From Blautia sp. OF03-15BH (GTDB lineage Bacteria; Bacillota; Clostridia; Lachnospirales; Lachnospiraceae), in assembly GCF_003463065.1 (NCBI RefSeq), contig NZ_QSCM01000004.1:165770-229769 (forward strand): a stretch of DNA of 64,000 bases, read 5' to 3'. The position numbers and the translations under genes are program-made. Below, one piece after another: positions 50,203-58,613 of the stretch (positions within the stretch are counted from its first letter, which is position 1; every line of letters begins with the position of its first letter). The notes beneath the pieces were generated by a model. It was not told where the DNA came from, made no database searches, and saw only the letters and a program-made list of their open reading frames with translations.

Positions 50203-50895
50203 TTACTCTTTTCTCGGGTCAATGATTTTAACAGCATCTGCGATACGGCCATACTGACCTTTTGCTTTCTCATAAGCAGTGTTCGGATCATCGCCCTTCT
50301 TGATGAAGTCGGTCATCTTGCCGAGGTTTACAAACTGGTAACCGATGATGCAGCCCTCTTCGTCCAGGCCGATTCCGGTAACATAACCCTCTGCCATCTC
50401 CAGATAACGAGGGCCTTTTTTCAGAGTACCGTACATGGTACCAACCTGAGAACGAAGTCCTTTACCAAGGTCCTCAAGACCTGCTCCAACCGGAAGTCCT
50501 TCTTCGGAGAATGCACTCTGGGTACGTCCGTAAACGATCTGCAGGAAGAGCTCTCTCATAGCAGTATTGATAGCGTCACATACAAGGTCGGTGTTCAGAG
50601 CCTCCATAACGGTTCTTCCCGGAAGAACTTCAGCAGCCATAGCTGCGGAATGGGTCATACCGGAACATCCGATGGTCTCAACCAGAGCCTCCTGGATGAT
50701 GCCCTCTTTTACGTTCAGGGTCAGTTTACATGCACCCTGCTGCGGAGCACACCAGCCGACACCGTGAGTCAGACCGGAAATGTCTTTGACATCTTTGGCT
50801 TTTACCCATTTTGCTTCTTCGGGGATGGGAGCTGCGCCGTGGTTAACACCCTGTGCAACTTTACACATCTGTTCTACTTCCTGTGAATAAATCAT
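50203..50895 (-). CDS. Iron-sulfur cluster assembly scaffold-like protein (NifU/IscU-like)
   Basis: A 230-residue protein with an N-terminal IscU/NifU-like region. Cysteines that could ligate a cluster lie in EQMCKVAQG, GVGWCAPQQGACKL and ETIGCSGMTHSA. It is longer than classical scaffolds, and no cysteine desulfurase gene is nearby. It is the first gene of a two-gene operon with the GGGtGRT gene. An AAAGGAG site precedes the ATG. Confidence 0.88.
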   Translation of the reverse strand: MIYSQEVEQMCKVAQGVNHGAAPIPEEAKWVKAKDVKDISGLTHGVGWCAPQQGACKLTLNVKEGIIQEALVETIGCSGMTHSAAMAAEVLPGRTVMEALNTDLVCDAINTAMRELFLQIVYGRTQSAFSEEGLPVGAGLEDLGKGLRSQVGTMYGTLKKGPRYLEMAEGYVTGIGLDEEGCIIGYQFVNLGKMTDFIKKGDDPNTAYEKAKGQYGRIADAVKIIDPRKE

Positions 50896-51170
50896 TGTAA
50901 GACTCCTTTCAAGTTAAATACTTTCCCGACAGCTTCCCGCAAATGGCTGTGCAAAATTCTCCCGGACGTCCCGGAAATCTTTCCCACATCAGCCGGATTC
51001 CTGAGCAATGGCTCCTGCTGTAAGCATTTCCGCTCTGCTGCCTGTTCTATGTATGCCGGGTCAGATGAACCCATGCCATACCTAATTGTATTTTCTCATA
51101 GATCGACTAAAAAATCCAGTATATTTTTCAACTTTTTTCGCTGCTTTTTTCGTAAAGATGTCAAAAAGCC
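50896..51170 (-). other. Leader/intergenic region upstream of the scaffold gene
   Basis: About 275 bp with no convincing gene. On the minus strand a TTGAAA (near 51128) and a TACAAT (near 51083) hint at promoter elements, but the spacing is not good. I see no riboswitch class here. Confidence 0.35.
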
Positions 51171-51201
51171 TGTCCCCTTTTCTGAGACAGGCTTTTTCTC
51201 A
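51169..51201 (-). terminator. Terminator of the DMT exporter gene
   Basis: An AAGCCTGTC/GACAGGCTT stem followed by a T-rich tract on the minus strand. Confidence 0.85.
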
Positions 51202-52083
51202 TTATTTTTTGTCCGGGAGCTGAGCCAGGATAATGGCTGCAAACATCACCACACAGCCCAGGATTTCCCTGCCGGCCAGTCGCTGACCCAGAAGCACCCA
51301 GCCCGCCAGCACAGAGATCACGGATTCCAGACTGAGGATCAGAGAAGCCACTGTGGGATCCATCTCCTTCTGTCCGATGACTTGCAATGTATAACCGATC
51401 CCACAGGAAAAGACTCCGGCATAAAGGATTGGCAGCCAGGCTGAACAAACCGCTCCTGTCTCCGGTTTTTCAAAAAGAAACACAGGGATCGCAGAAAGGA
51501 CTCCGCAGACCAGGAACTGGATACAGGAAAGCTTCACTCCATCCACCTTTGGTGAAAAGTGATCGATGACCAGAATATGTACCGCAAACAGCAGGGCGCA
51601 GAGAAGCACCATGGCATCTCCTTTTCCCAGGGACAGTTTTTCTGTCATACAGAGAAGATAAAGCCCGCAGACAGCCAGCGCCACACTGAACCAGACCTTT
51701 TTTCCGGGACGTTTTTTCAGAAAGATGCCGAGAACAGGAACCAGCACGATATACATGGCCGTGATAAAACCGGCTTTTCCCACAGTCGTATAGCGGATAC
51801 CGAACTGCTGGAAATTACTTGCGACGCAGAGGCAGAGGCCGCATAAAAGTCCTCCTGTCAGCAGTGTCTTTGGATCTTCTTCTTTTTTCTCTTCTCCCCG
51901 CTCTTTCTTTCCCAGAAAGAAAATGCACGGGATCAGCACCAGACCGCCGATGATACTCCGCACGGTGTTAAAAGTAAAAGGTCCTACATAATCCATGCCC
52001 ACGCTCTGTGCCACAAAGGCCACACCCCAGATAAACGCTGCCAGAAACAGCATTGCCGGGCTTTTGATGTCTGTTTTTTTCAT
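51202..52083 (-). CDS. EamA/DMT family transporter
   Basis: A 293-residue protein with ten predicted membrane helices in two EamA repeats. The N-terminal AAFIWGVAFVAQSVGMDYVGPF and second-half GVFSCGIGYTLQVIGQKEMDP with SLESVISVLAGW are typical of RhaT/YdcZ-like metabolite exporters. Lys/Glu-rich loop after the second helix. The substrate is unknown. It follows rnfB by about 30 bp and could be read through from the rnf operon. Confidence 0.92.
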   Translation of the reverse strand: MKKTDIKSPAMLFLAAFIWGVAFVAQSVGMDYVGPFTFNTVRSIIGGLVLIPCIFFLGKKERGEEKKEEDPKTLLTGGLLCGLCLCVASNFQQFGIRYTTVGKAGFITAMYIVLVPVLGIFLKKRPGKKVWFSVALAVCGLYLLCMTEKLSLGKGDAMVLLCALLFAVHILVIDHFSPKVDGVKLSCIQFLVCGVLSAIPVFLFEKPETGAVCSAWLPILYAGVFSCGIGYTLQVIGQKEMDPTVASLILSLESVISVLAGWVLLGQRLAGREILGCVVMFAAIILAQLPDKK

Positions 52084-52113
52084 TTTTTCCGCTTCTCCTC
52101 GTTTGTGTATTCG

Positions 52114-52905
52114 TCAGATCCAGTGAATGATCTTTCTCGGACAGGCTTCGATACAGGCGCCACAGCTGCTGCATTTTTCCGGATCGATCTTTGCCAGGTT
52201 CTCTTCCACATGAATGGCGCCCTGCGGACAGGTTTTTTCGCATTTTTTGCAGCCGATACAGCCGGCTTCGCAGGCAGCCATGACGCTTTTTCCTTTTTCC
52301 CGTGAGGAGCAGACCACAGCCGTCTTCTGTTCATAGGGGATCATCTCAATCAGATGACGCGGGCAATGGAGGGCACACTGGCCGCAGCCCCGGCATTTTT
52401 CCCGATCTACCACAGCCACACCGTCGATCACCTGCACGGCATCAAAAGCACAGACTTTTACGCAGTTTCCAAAGCCAAGGCAGCCGCCGTGGCAGACCTT
52501 TGGACCGCCGGAAGGAACAAAGGCGAGCATTTCACAGTCACCTGCTCCGCAGTAATCGTAATTTTGTTTTGTTTTTTCACAAGTACCGGCACAGTGTACA
52601 AAAGCGGTCATCCGTTTGGTCTTTTTCGCTTCCTTTCCAAGAATTCCCGCAATTTTGGCAGCCGCCTCATCTCCGCCCACCGGACAGGCATTGACAGGAG
52701 CTTCTTCTGCAACGATCGCTCCGGCACAGGCATCGCAGCCTGCAAAACCACAGCCGCCGCAGTTATTTCCCGGCAGTGCTTCCCGCACCGCCGTTTTTCT
52801 CTCATCCTCTTCCACATGGAAAAACCGGTTGGAGATCCCGAGAAACAGACCGAGAAGAAGTCCTGTTCCTCCTACGAGGCAGGTTGCAACAATGATTCCA
52901 GACAT
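52114..52905 (-). CDS. rnfB: Rnf complex subunit B (ferredoxin-like, Fe-S)
   Basis: A 263-residue protein: an N-terminal membrane helix (about 4-24), then the Fe-S domain CGGCGFAGCDACA (CX2CX4C type cluster), and three or more ferredoxin-like cysteine motifs: CRGCGQCALHCP, CIGCKKCEKTCP and CSSCGACIEACP. It takes electrons from reduced ferredoxin at the membrane. It is last in the rnfCDGEAB operon. Confidence 0.97.
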   Translation of the reverse strand: MSGIIVATCLVGGTGLLLGLFLGISNRFFHVEEDERKTAVREALPGNNCGGCGFAGCDACAGAIVAEEAPVNACPVGGDEAAAKIAGILGKEAKKTKRMTAFVHCAGTCEKTKQNYDYCGAGDCEMLAFVPSGGPKVCHGGCLGFGNCVKVCAFDAVQVIDGVAVVDREKCRGCGQCALHCPRHLIEMIPYEQKTAVVCSSREKGKSVMAACEAGCIGCKKCEKTCPQGAIHVEENLAKIDPEKCSSCGACIEACPRKIIHWI

Positions 52906-52920
52906 TTCCTCTCCTCCTTC

Positions 52921-53496
52921 CTATTTCAGCCCAGAAAAGCCGAAAAATGCAATGGCCATCAGGCAGGCCGTCAGAAGCACGATGGGCGTTCCCTTAAAGG
53001 ATTCGGGAATATCGTTATCTTCGATCTTTTCCCGGATCCCGGCCATGAGCACAATAGCAATGAAAAATCCGATGGCTGTCGCCAGTCCGTATACGACGCC
53101 CTCCAGAATGTTATAATTTTTCTGTACATTGATCAGAGCCACACCCAACACTGCACAGTTGGTCGTGATCAATGGCAGATAGACGCCCAGTGCCTCATAA
53201 AGAGCATGACTGTATTTTTTCAGCGCCATCTCCACAAACTGGACCAGGGCGGCAATGATCAGGATAAACACGATCGTCTGGAGATATTCCACATGAAGAG
53301 GTACCAGAACACAGCGATAAAGGATCCCCGTGATCAGAGATGACAGGGTGATGACAAAAATGACTGCCGCGCCCATTCCTGCTGCCGTTCCTGTCTTCCT
53401 GGATACACCAAGAAAGGCACAGATACCCAGAAACTGGCTTAATACCACATTGTTGATAAGAGCGGCTCCCACGCCGATCATAAACAGTTCTTTCAT
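52921..53496 (-). CDS. rnfA: Rnf complex subunit A
   Basis: A 191-residue membrane subunit with six helices and the signature ALINNVVLSQFLGICAFLGVSRK near the N-terminus and NCAVLGVALIN in the middle; the conserved Cys residues ligate the intramembrane 2Fe-2S cluster shared with RnfE. The ATG overlaps the rnfE stop by 4 bp, and 15 bp separate it from rnfB. Confidence 0.97.
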   Translation of the reverse strand: MKELFMIGVGAALINNVVLSQFLGICAFLGVSRKTGTAAGMGAAVIFVITLSSLITGILYRCVLVPLHVEYLQTIVFILIIAALVQFVEMALKKYSHALYEALGVYLPLITTNCAVLGVALINVQKNYNILEGVVYGLATAIGFFIAIVLMAGIREKIEDNDIPESFKGTPIVLLTACLMAIAFFGFSGLK

Positions 53497-54176
53497 TCTG
53501 TCTTCCCTCCTTTACAGCTTTCCTGACAGGAAGCACATTCACCGCTGCAGCCGCTTCCGATCTTTGTCTCAATTCCTTTTTTCTCCAGGGAGCGTTTCAC
53601 CCGGTTCTGAAGAGCAACCAGAAGCGTCAGCACCAGAAAAGCACCGGGAGCCAGAATAAAGATGGTCACCGGTTCATATGCGGAAGGCATTACCTGAAAA
53701 CCGAAGATTTTTCCGGAACCGATCAGTTCCCGGACGATACCGATGGCAGTCAGCCCTACCGTAAAACCAAGTCCCATACCCAGTCCGTCAAAGAAGGAAG
53801 GAATCACCGGATTTTTGGATGCGTATGCCTCTGCTCTTCCCAGAATGATACAGTTTACCACGATCAGTGGAATATAAATTCCCAGAGACTCATAAAGTCC
53901 CGGTACATATGCCTGAAGAAGAAACTGTACGATCGTCACGAACGAAGCCACGATCACAATATAGGCCGGCATCCGGACACCGTCAGGGATCACTTTTCTG
54001 AGAGCTGAGATCATCACATTGGAGAGTGCCAGGATCACAGTTGTGGTAAGTCCCATACCAATACCGTTCATGGCCAGGGTCGTTACCGCCAGAGTCGGAC
54101 ACATACCCAGCATCAGAACAAACGTCGGATTTTCTTTTATCAGGCCGTTATACAGCCGTTCTGCCGCTTTATTCAT
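53493..54176 (-). CDS. rnfE: Rnf complex subunit E
   Basis: A 227-residue membrane subunit with the RnfE opening ENPTFVLMLGMCPTLAVT and NCIILGRAEAYASKN, homologous to RnfA and carrying the partner Cys residues. The C-terminal tail is Cys-rich (CSGECASCQESCKGG), which is longer than usual and may bind an extra metal or cluster. It overlaps rnfG by 8 bp. Confidence 0.96.
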   Translation of the reverse strand: MNKAAERLYNGLIKENPTFVLMLGMCPTLAVTTLAMNGIGMGLTTTVILALSNVMISALRKVIPDGVRMPAYIVIVASFVTIVQFLLQAYVPGLYESLGIYIPLIVVNCIILGRAEAYASKNPVIPSFFDGLGMGLGFTVGLTAIGIVRELIGSGKIFGFQVMPSAYEPVTIFILAPGAFLVLTLLVALQNRVKRSLEKKGIETKIGSGCSGECASCQESCKGGKTE

Positions 54177-54789
54177 GGATCACGCCTCCTTTCACAAGAC
54201 TGTCACGGAAGTAGGAAAGCCCTGCATTGACACCATTGGTCATCGCACGGGTGGTAATGGTGGCTCCGCTGATGGCATCGATCTCATCCTCAGCCGAAGC
54301 CCCTGTCTTTGTATAAGAAAATTTTTCTGCATTTTTTCCTGCAAACTGACCGTAAAAGCTCTCTTCCTTGGCGCGCATGCCAAGTCCTGCCGTTTCGCTG
54401 ATGGAAAGGATCTGGATTCCGCTCACCGTACCATCCTTTAAGATTCCCAGAGAGAAGGAAATGTCACCGCCATAGCCTTCCGTACTGGTAACGTTCAGGA
54501 CAGCTCCCAGCAGTTCTCCTTTTTCATCCTCCGCCAGTGTCACATCTTCCACTTTATCTGCAGTAAAGCCTGCCAGGGTCAGAAGCTCCTCTGCTTTTTC
54601 CTCATCAAATTCTTCCCAGGCCTCAAAGGTTTCCGCTTCCGGAAAAACCGCCTTGCAGGCATCCTCTTTTTTCTTTTTCTCCTGTGCCGCAATGGGTTCT
54701 TCTGTGATTGCATGGACAGCTCCGAGAGAAATGCCGGCTGTCAGTGTGATCGTCATGAGGATCAATGCATTTTTTATAATTGACTTCAT
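54169..54789 (-). CDS. rnfG: Rnf complex subunit G (FMN-bound)
   Basis: A 206-residue subunit with one N-terminal membrane helix and a periplasmic-side FMN-binding domain. FMN is attached through the Thr of SGAT in IDAISGATITTRA (about 170-182). It passes electrons between RnfB/D and RnfC. It overlaps rnfD by 4 bp. Confidence 0.96.
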   Translation of the reverse strand: MKSIIKNALILMTITLTAGISLGAVHAITEEPIAAQEKKKKEDACKAVFPEAETFEAWEEFDEEKAEELLTLAGFTADKVEDVTLAEDEKGELLGAVLNVTSTEGYGGDISFSLGILKDGTVSGIQILSISETAGLGMRAKEESFYGQFAGKNAEKFSYTKTGASAEDEIDAISGATITTRAMTNGVNAGLSYFRDSLVKGGVIHE

Positions 54790-55733
54790 GCCTTTTTCCC
54801 CCTTTTCCAGAACGGTTCTCTTCCGAAAGCCGTAGGTTCTGTTACTTTTTCAATGACAGGTACCAGAAGGTTTCCGATGATGATAGCATAGGAAACGCCT
54901 TCTGCCGCACTTCCGAGAAAACGGAAAACTGCCGTCAGGATACCAAGAGCGATGCCATAAACGATCTGCCCGTTTTTGGTAATGGGCGAGGTCACATAAT
55001 CCGTTGCCATAAAGAATGCCCCCAGCATCAGTCCTCCACCGCAGAGTTCTGCCAGAAGGAAGCCAAAGTCCAGGCCATGCCCGCCGAACAGCAGCGTACA
55101 GACAGCAAAGGATAACAGATAAGAACCGGGGATCCGAAGATCGATGACTTCAAACCACAAAAGCACAACTGCTCCGATGAGAATGGCAACAACGGAGGTC
55201 TCTCCGATGGTTCCTGCTGTTTTTCCGAGAAACAGATCCAGTACACGCACCGGATTGCCGGCCTTCAGAGCAGCCAGCGGAGTGGCACCTGAAATTCCGT
55301 CCCAGGTGAAATCTGTCATTCTGCCGGCAAAAGAAAGCAAAAGGAAGCATCTTCCTGCCAGTGCCGGGTTCATGAAGTTCTGGCCAAGACCTCCAAAAAG
55401 CTGTTTGACAAACAAAATTGCAAATACCGTTCCAATGACCGGAAGCCAGAGAGGCACCGTGGAAGGCAGGTTCAGTCCAAGAAGAAGACCGGTCACCGCT
55501 GCACTGAAATCGCCGATGGTGATCTTTTTATGCATCAGTTTTTCATAAATATATTCTGTCAGCACTGCGGATGCCACAGAAACTGCAAGCACAGCCAGAG
55601 AACGAAGTCCGAAATTCCAGACGCCGAAAAAAGAGGCCGGCAGCAAAGCAATCAGGACAAGGAGCATGATATTGTCCGTTTTCATCCTCGCACGCACATG
55701 GGGATTGGAGGATACTTTTAATAACCCACTCAT
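54786..55733 (-). CDS. rnfD: Rnf complex subunit D
   Basis: A protein of about 315 residues with about nine membrane helices. The covalent FMN site is SGATPLAALKAG. The start is the ATG at 55733 (VSSNPHVRARMKTDNIM follows, as in other RnfD); a frame extends further upstream into the rnfC end but lacks a site. It forms part of the ion path of the Rnf pump. Confidence 0.95.
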   Translation of the reverse strand: MSGLLKVSSNPHVRARMKTDNIMLLVLIALLPASFFGVWNFGLRSLAVLAVSVASAVLTEYIYEKLMHKKITIGDFSAAVTGLLLGLNLPSTVPLWLPVIGTVFAILFVKQLFGGLGQNFMNPALAGRCFLLLSFAGRMTDFTWDGISGATPLAALKAGNPVRVLDLFLGKTAGTIGETSVVAILIGAVVLLWFEVIDLRIPGSYLLSFAVCTLLFGGHGLDFGFLLAELCGGGLMLGAFFMATDYVTSPITKNGQIVYGIALGILTAVFRFLGSAAEGVSYAIIIGNLLVPVIEKVTEPTAFGREPFWKRGKKA

Positions 55734-55744
55734 TTTTCTTCCTC

Positions 55745-57064
55745 CTATTTCTTTTTCTTCTTTCCAAGAATGATTTTTCTCATGGATTTGATGTACTGGG
55801 TCAGTGGTCTTCTGGCCGGACAGACATAACTGCAGCAGCCGCACTCACAGCATTCCAGGCCGTTATGCTGCTCAAACCACGCTTCCCGGTGATGAACGGA
55901 AGCATCTGCAAGTCTCGACGGGAGCAGCTGCTCCGGACAGGCTTCCACACAGCGTCCGCAGTTGATGCAGGCCGTCTCCTCATAACGAGACACTTCATCC
56001 TTCGTCATACAGAGAAGGGCGGAAGAAGTCTTTGTCACCGGCACGTCCAGGCTGTAAAGCCCGAATCCCATCATGGGACCACCGGAAATGATCTTCTCCG
56101 GCTCTGTTTTCAGTCCGCCTGCTGCCTCCAGAAGTTCCCGGTAACTGGTTCCCGTACAGACAGAAAAGTTTCTGGGATCCTGTACCGCATCTCCTGTCAC
56201 CGTAACGATCCGATGCATCAGCGGTCTTCCCTGAACAGCCGCCCGGTAAAGAGAAACCACCGTATCACAGTTATCGACCACGCAGCCGACATCGGCCGGA
56301 AGCATGGAAGAATTCAGTTTTCTTCCCGTCACCGCATAGATCAACATACGCTCTGCTCCCTGCGGATATTTGGTCTTCAGTGCGACCACCTGGATGTTCG
56401 GCTCATCCTTTGCCGCCTCTTCCAGATACTCAATGGCATCTTTTTTGTTATCCTCTACCGCGATCACGCCCTTTGCATGGGGAAAAATACGGAGCAGTAC
56501 TTTCATTCCTCCTACCAGGAGCTCCGGATTTTCAATCATCCTCCGGTAGTCAGAAGTCAGATAGGGCTCACATTCCGCACAGTTGGCAATGACGTAGTCG
56601 ATCTTCTCCGGTTCCTTCGGAGAAAGCTTCACATGAGTAGGAAAACCGGCACCTCCCATTCCCACAACACCAGCTTCCTTTACGATCTCCAGGATTTCTT
56701 TCGGAGTCATCTGATCCAGAGGCTTTCGTTCCGGCCAGACTACCTCTTCGTATTTTCCATCATTTTCAATCACAATACAGTCTGCTATATTTCCGGTAAC
56801 CGTCAGACGTTTTTCAATCCCTTTTACCGTTCCGGATACCGATGCATGGATCGGTGCAGACACAAAGCCACCGGCTTCTGCGATCTTCTGTCCGACCAGC
56901 ACATGTTCTCCCTTTTCTACCACGGGGACTGCCGGTGCGCCGATATGCTGAGACAACGGATACACCAGCTCTCCTTTTGGAAGGACGCTGCTGATGGCTT
57001 TGTCTTTTGACAGTTCTTTTCCATCATAGGGGTGGATTCCCCCTTTGAAGGTGTGTCCTAACAT
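55745..57064 (-). CDS. rnfC: Rnf complex subunit C (NADH/Fe-S/FMN)
   Basis: A protein of about 439 residues with an NADH-binding module including GMGGAGFPTHVKL and VIANCAECEPYLTSDYR, and two C-terminal 4Fe-4S motifs CINCGRCVEACP and CCECGCCSYVCP. It transfers electrons between ferredoxin-linked subunits and NAD+. The start is the ATG at 57064, preceded by AAAAGGAGG; the frame extends to 57145 without a site. First gene of the operon, with a palindromic repeat in its leader. Confidence 0.96.
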   Translation of the reverse strand: MLGHTFKGGIHPYDGKELSKDKAISSVLPKGELVYPLSQHIGAPAVPVVEKGEHVLVGQKIAEAGGFVSAPIHASVSGTVKGIEKRLTVTGNIADCIVIENDGKYEEVVWPERKPLDQMTPKEILEIVKEAGVVGMGGAGFPTHVKLSPKEPEKIDYVIANCAECEPYLTSDYRRMIENPELLVGGMKVLLRIFPHAKGVIAVEDNKKDAIEYLEEAAKDEPNIQVVALKTKYPQGAERMLIYAVTGRKLNSSMLPADVGCVVDNCDTVVSLYRAAVQGRPLMHRIVTVTGDAVQDPRNFSVCTGTSYRELLEAAGGLKTEPEKIISGGPMMGFGLYSLDVPVTKTSSALLCMTKDEVSRYEETACINCGRCVEACPEQLLPSRLADASVHHREAWFEQHNGLECCECGCCSYVCPARRPLTQYIKSMRKIILGKKKKK

Positions 57065-57300
57065 TCTTTTCTTTCCTCCTTTTTTTGCTCTGATCTCCCG
57101 CACACCCGGAGTTTTCGGAAGAATCTGTAAAGCGGACATTCGCAATCCGCTTCGCTACTTGCTCATGAACGCAGTCGCTTCGCGATCTGCGTTCACACAA
57201 CTGACAAAATTTATGGTATACTGATTCCAGCCAGACCTGTTCATTCATCCAGATACCGTTTACACGTTTGACTGGAAACCAGCCTGGCTCCGAACTTAAT
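57065..57300 (-). other. rnf leader region with palindromes
   Basis: It holds the second copy of the 39-bp repeat (57126-57164), then TGAACGCAG/CTGCGTTCA with an inner TCGC/GCGA hairpin (57165-57195). No T-box or known riboswitch seen. A TATACC word near 57216 may belong to the rnf promoter. Confidence 0.5.
57126..57164. repeat. 39-bp perfect repeat, copy 2
   Basis: Identical to 21902-21940, including the GCGGA...TCCGC palindrome. Here a second hairpin follows directly, which copy 1 lacks. Confidence 0.8.
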
Positions 57301-57304
57301 CATT

Positions 57305-57507
57305 GATATGAGTGTCAAAAGGTCTTTTGACACTCATTTGATACCCGGATTGCTACGCAGCTATGCTGCTCCCGCAATCCTCCAAATATTCGAAATCCGC
57401 TGATTTACTGCGTAAATCGCTACTTTCTCATATTTGGCGTGTCCCAAGTTCAAAAGCCTTATCGTGCAAGCACGAACAGCTTTTTGACCTTTTGACACTG
57501 GTATCTT
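57305..57507 (+). repeat. Structured palindromic repeat, copy B
   Basis: The most complete copy. It begins with GAGTGTCAAAA-ggtc-TTTTGACACTC, continues with an ATTGC/GCAAT hairpin with inner GCAGC/GCTGC, a nested hairpin CCAAATAT/ATATTTGG enclosing GCGATTTAC/GTAAATC-GC, and a 3' hairpin with outer GTGTC/GACAC, GTTCAAAAGC/GCTTTTTGAC, and tip CGTGC/GCACG. It ends TTTTGACACTGGTATC, echoing the opening. It lies between the rnf operon and the RNase H-fold gene. Confidence 0.8.
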
Positions 57508-57527
57508 GATACATAAAGGAGTTCTCT

Positions 57528-58520
57528 ATGATCCTTCAGAATTTCACTTTCCCGGGAGTCATCACACTCCCTGATAAAATCCCGTTTCCACCCGAAAAAA
57601 CCGCTTTTCTGGATCTGGAAACAAAAGCTTTTGGCCGCAAAAACAGCCGAATCCTCTACCTCGGCCTGATTTTTCAGGAAAACGGCACCTGGCAGGTCCG
57701 TCAGTGGCTGCCGGAACAGACAGAAGAAGAAAAAGAAATGCTTCAGGAAGTCCTGACTCTTCTCCCCCGTTTTTCCTGTATCATCCATTATAACGGAAAC
57801 AGCTTTGACCTTCCCGTCCTCACCAGGCGATGCACTGCCCTTGCGCTTCCCCTGGATCTTTCTTCGTCGGAAAGCATCGACCTCTACCGCTGCTTTGCAC
57901 CTTTAAAAAAACTTTTGGGCTTTCCGCATCTGGATCAACGCTCTCTGGAAGGATTTCTCGGACTGGAACGAAGCGGAGCATGGAACAATGATCTGCTCCT
58001 GCTTCCCGGCCTTCTGGCCTTTTTTCCATACCTTTCCCTTCTCGACGGAGGCTTTACCGTTACGCAGGCAGTCTTTAAAGGAGAAACTGCCGGTCAGCCG
58101 GTTCTTTCCGCACAGGCAGAGCTTCTGCACCCGGTTCCGAAGCCATTCTCCCTGCATCTTCCACAGGGGTATCTTTCCTGTCAGGAAACCGGATTCGGCT
58201 TCCTTTTATACGGGATCCGCGATACACTGAAATACTATTATCCGGATTATCAGAATTACTATTATCTGCCGGAAGAAGATCAGGCCATTCACAAAAGTGT
58301 AGCCGACTGCGTAGATCCTGCTTATCGGAAAAAGGCTACCAGAAATACCTGCTATATAAAGAAAACCGGCATTTTCCTTCCACAGTCTTCCCCCTGGTTT
58401 CATCCGGTCTTTTATCGGGACCGGAAGGATAAAACTTGCTATCTTCTCATGGATGAAAAACTGACCGGTCAGCTGCAAACACTCCATGACTGTATCTTTC
58501 ATACGCTGGAACAGTTATAA
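57528..58520 (+). CDS. RNase H-fold exonuclease-like protein (YprB-type)
   Basis: A 330-residue protein with an N-terminal RNase_H_2/DEDD-type domain. The acidic pair is in FLDLETKAFG (about 26-35), the second acidic motif in HYNGNSFDLPVL (about 85-96), and further Asp residues lie near DLSSSESIDLYR. Similar to Bacillus YprB-type predicted exonucleases, usually encoded beside a DEAD/DEAH helicase, which is absent here. The C-terminal 130 residues are family-specific. Nuclease activity is inferred. Confidence 0.85.
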   Translation: MILQNFTFPGVITLPDKIPFPPEKTAFLDLETKAFGRKNSRILYLGLIFQENGTWQVRQWLPEQTEEEKEMLQEVLTLLPRFSCIIHYNGNSFDLPVLTRRCTALALPLDLSSSESIDLYRCFAPLKKLLGFPHLDQRSLEGFLGLERSGAWNNDLLLLPGLLAFFPYLSLLDGGFTVTQAVFKGETAGQPVLSAQAELLHPVPKPFSLHLPQGYLSCQETGFGFLLYGIRDTLKYYYPDYQNYYYLPEEDQAIHKSVADCVDPAYRKKATRNTCYIKKTGIFLPQSSPWFHPVFYRDRKDKTCYLLMDEKLTGQLQTLHDCIFHTLEQL

Positions 58521-58536
58521 TGCCTCAAAATTGCAA

Positions 58537-58567
58537 AAAGAGGATGCTTTATCGCATCCTCTTTCTT
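58537..58567. terminator. Bidirectional terminator between the YprB-like gene and rpsA
   Basis: A perfect GAGGATGC/GCATCCTC stem with a 6-nt loop, with A and T runs on either side. Confidence 0.85.
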
Positions 58568-58613
58568 TGTCTTTAGTCTGCCTGGCGGACACGGGAAAAT
58601 GTCCTCTCGATTT

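Noticed and set aside
50896..51170. Riboswitch upstream of the scaffold-like gene
   Set aside because: Some hairpins can be drawn, but I recognise no conserved core of a known class.
57305..57507. CRISPR-like array
   Set aside because: The repeated words are parts of nested palindromes, with no regular repeat-spacer pattern and no cas genes.
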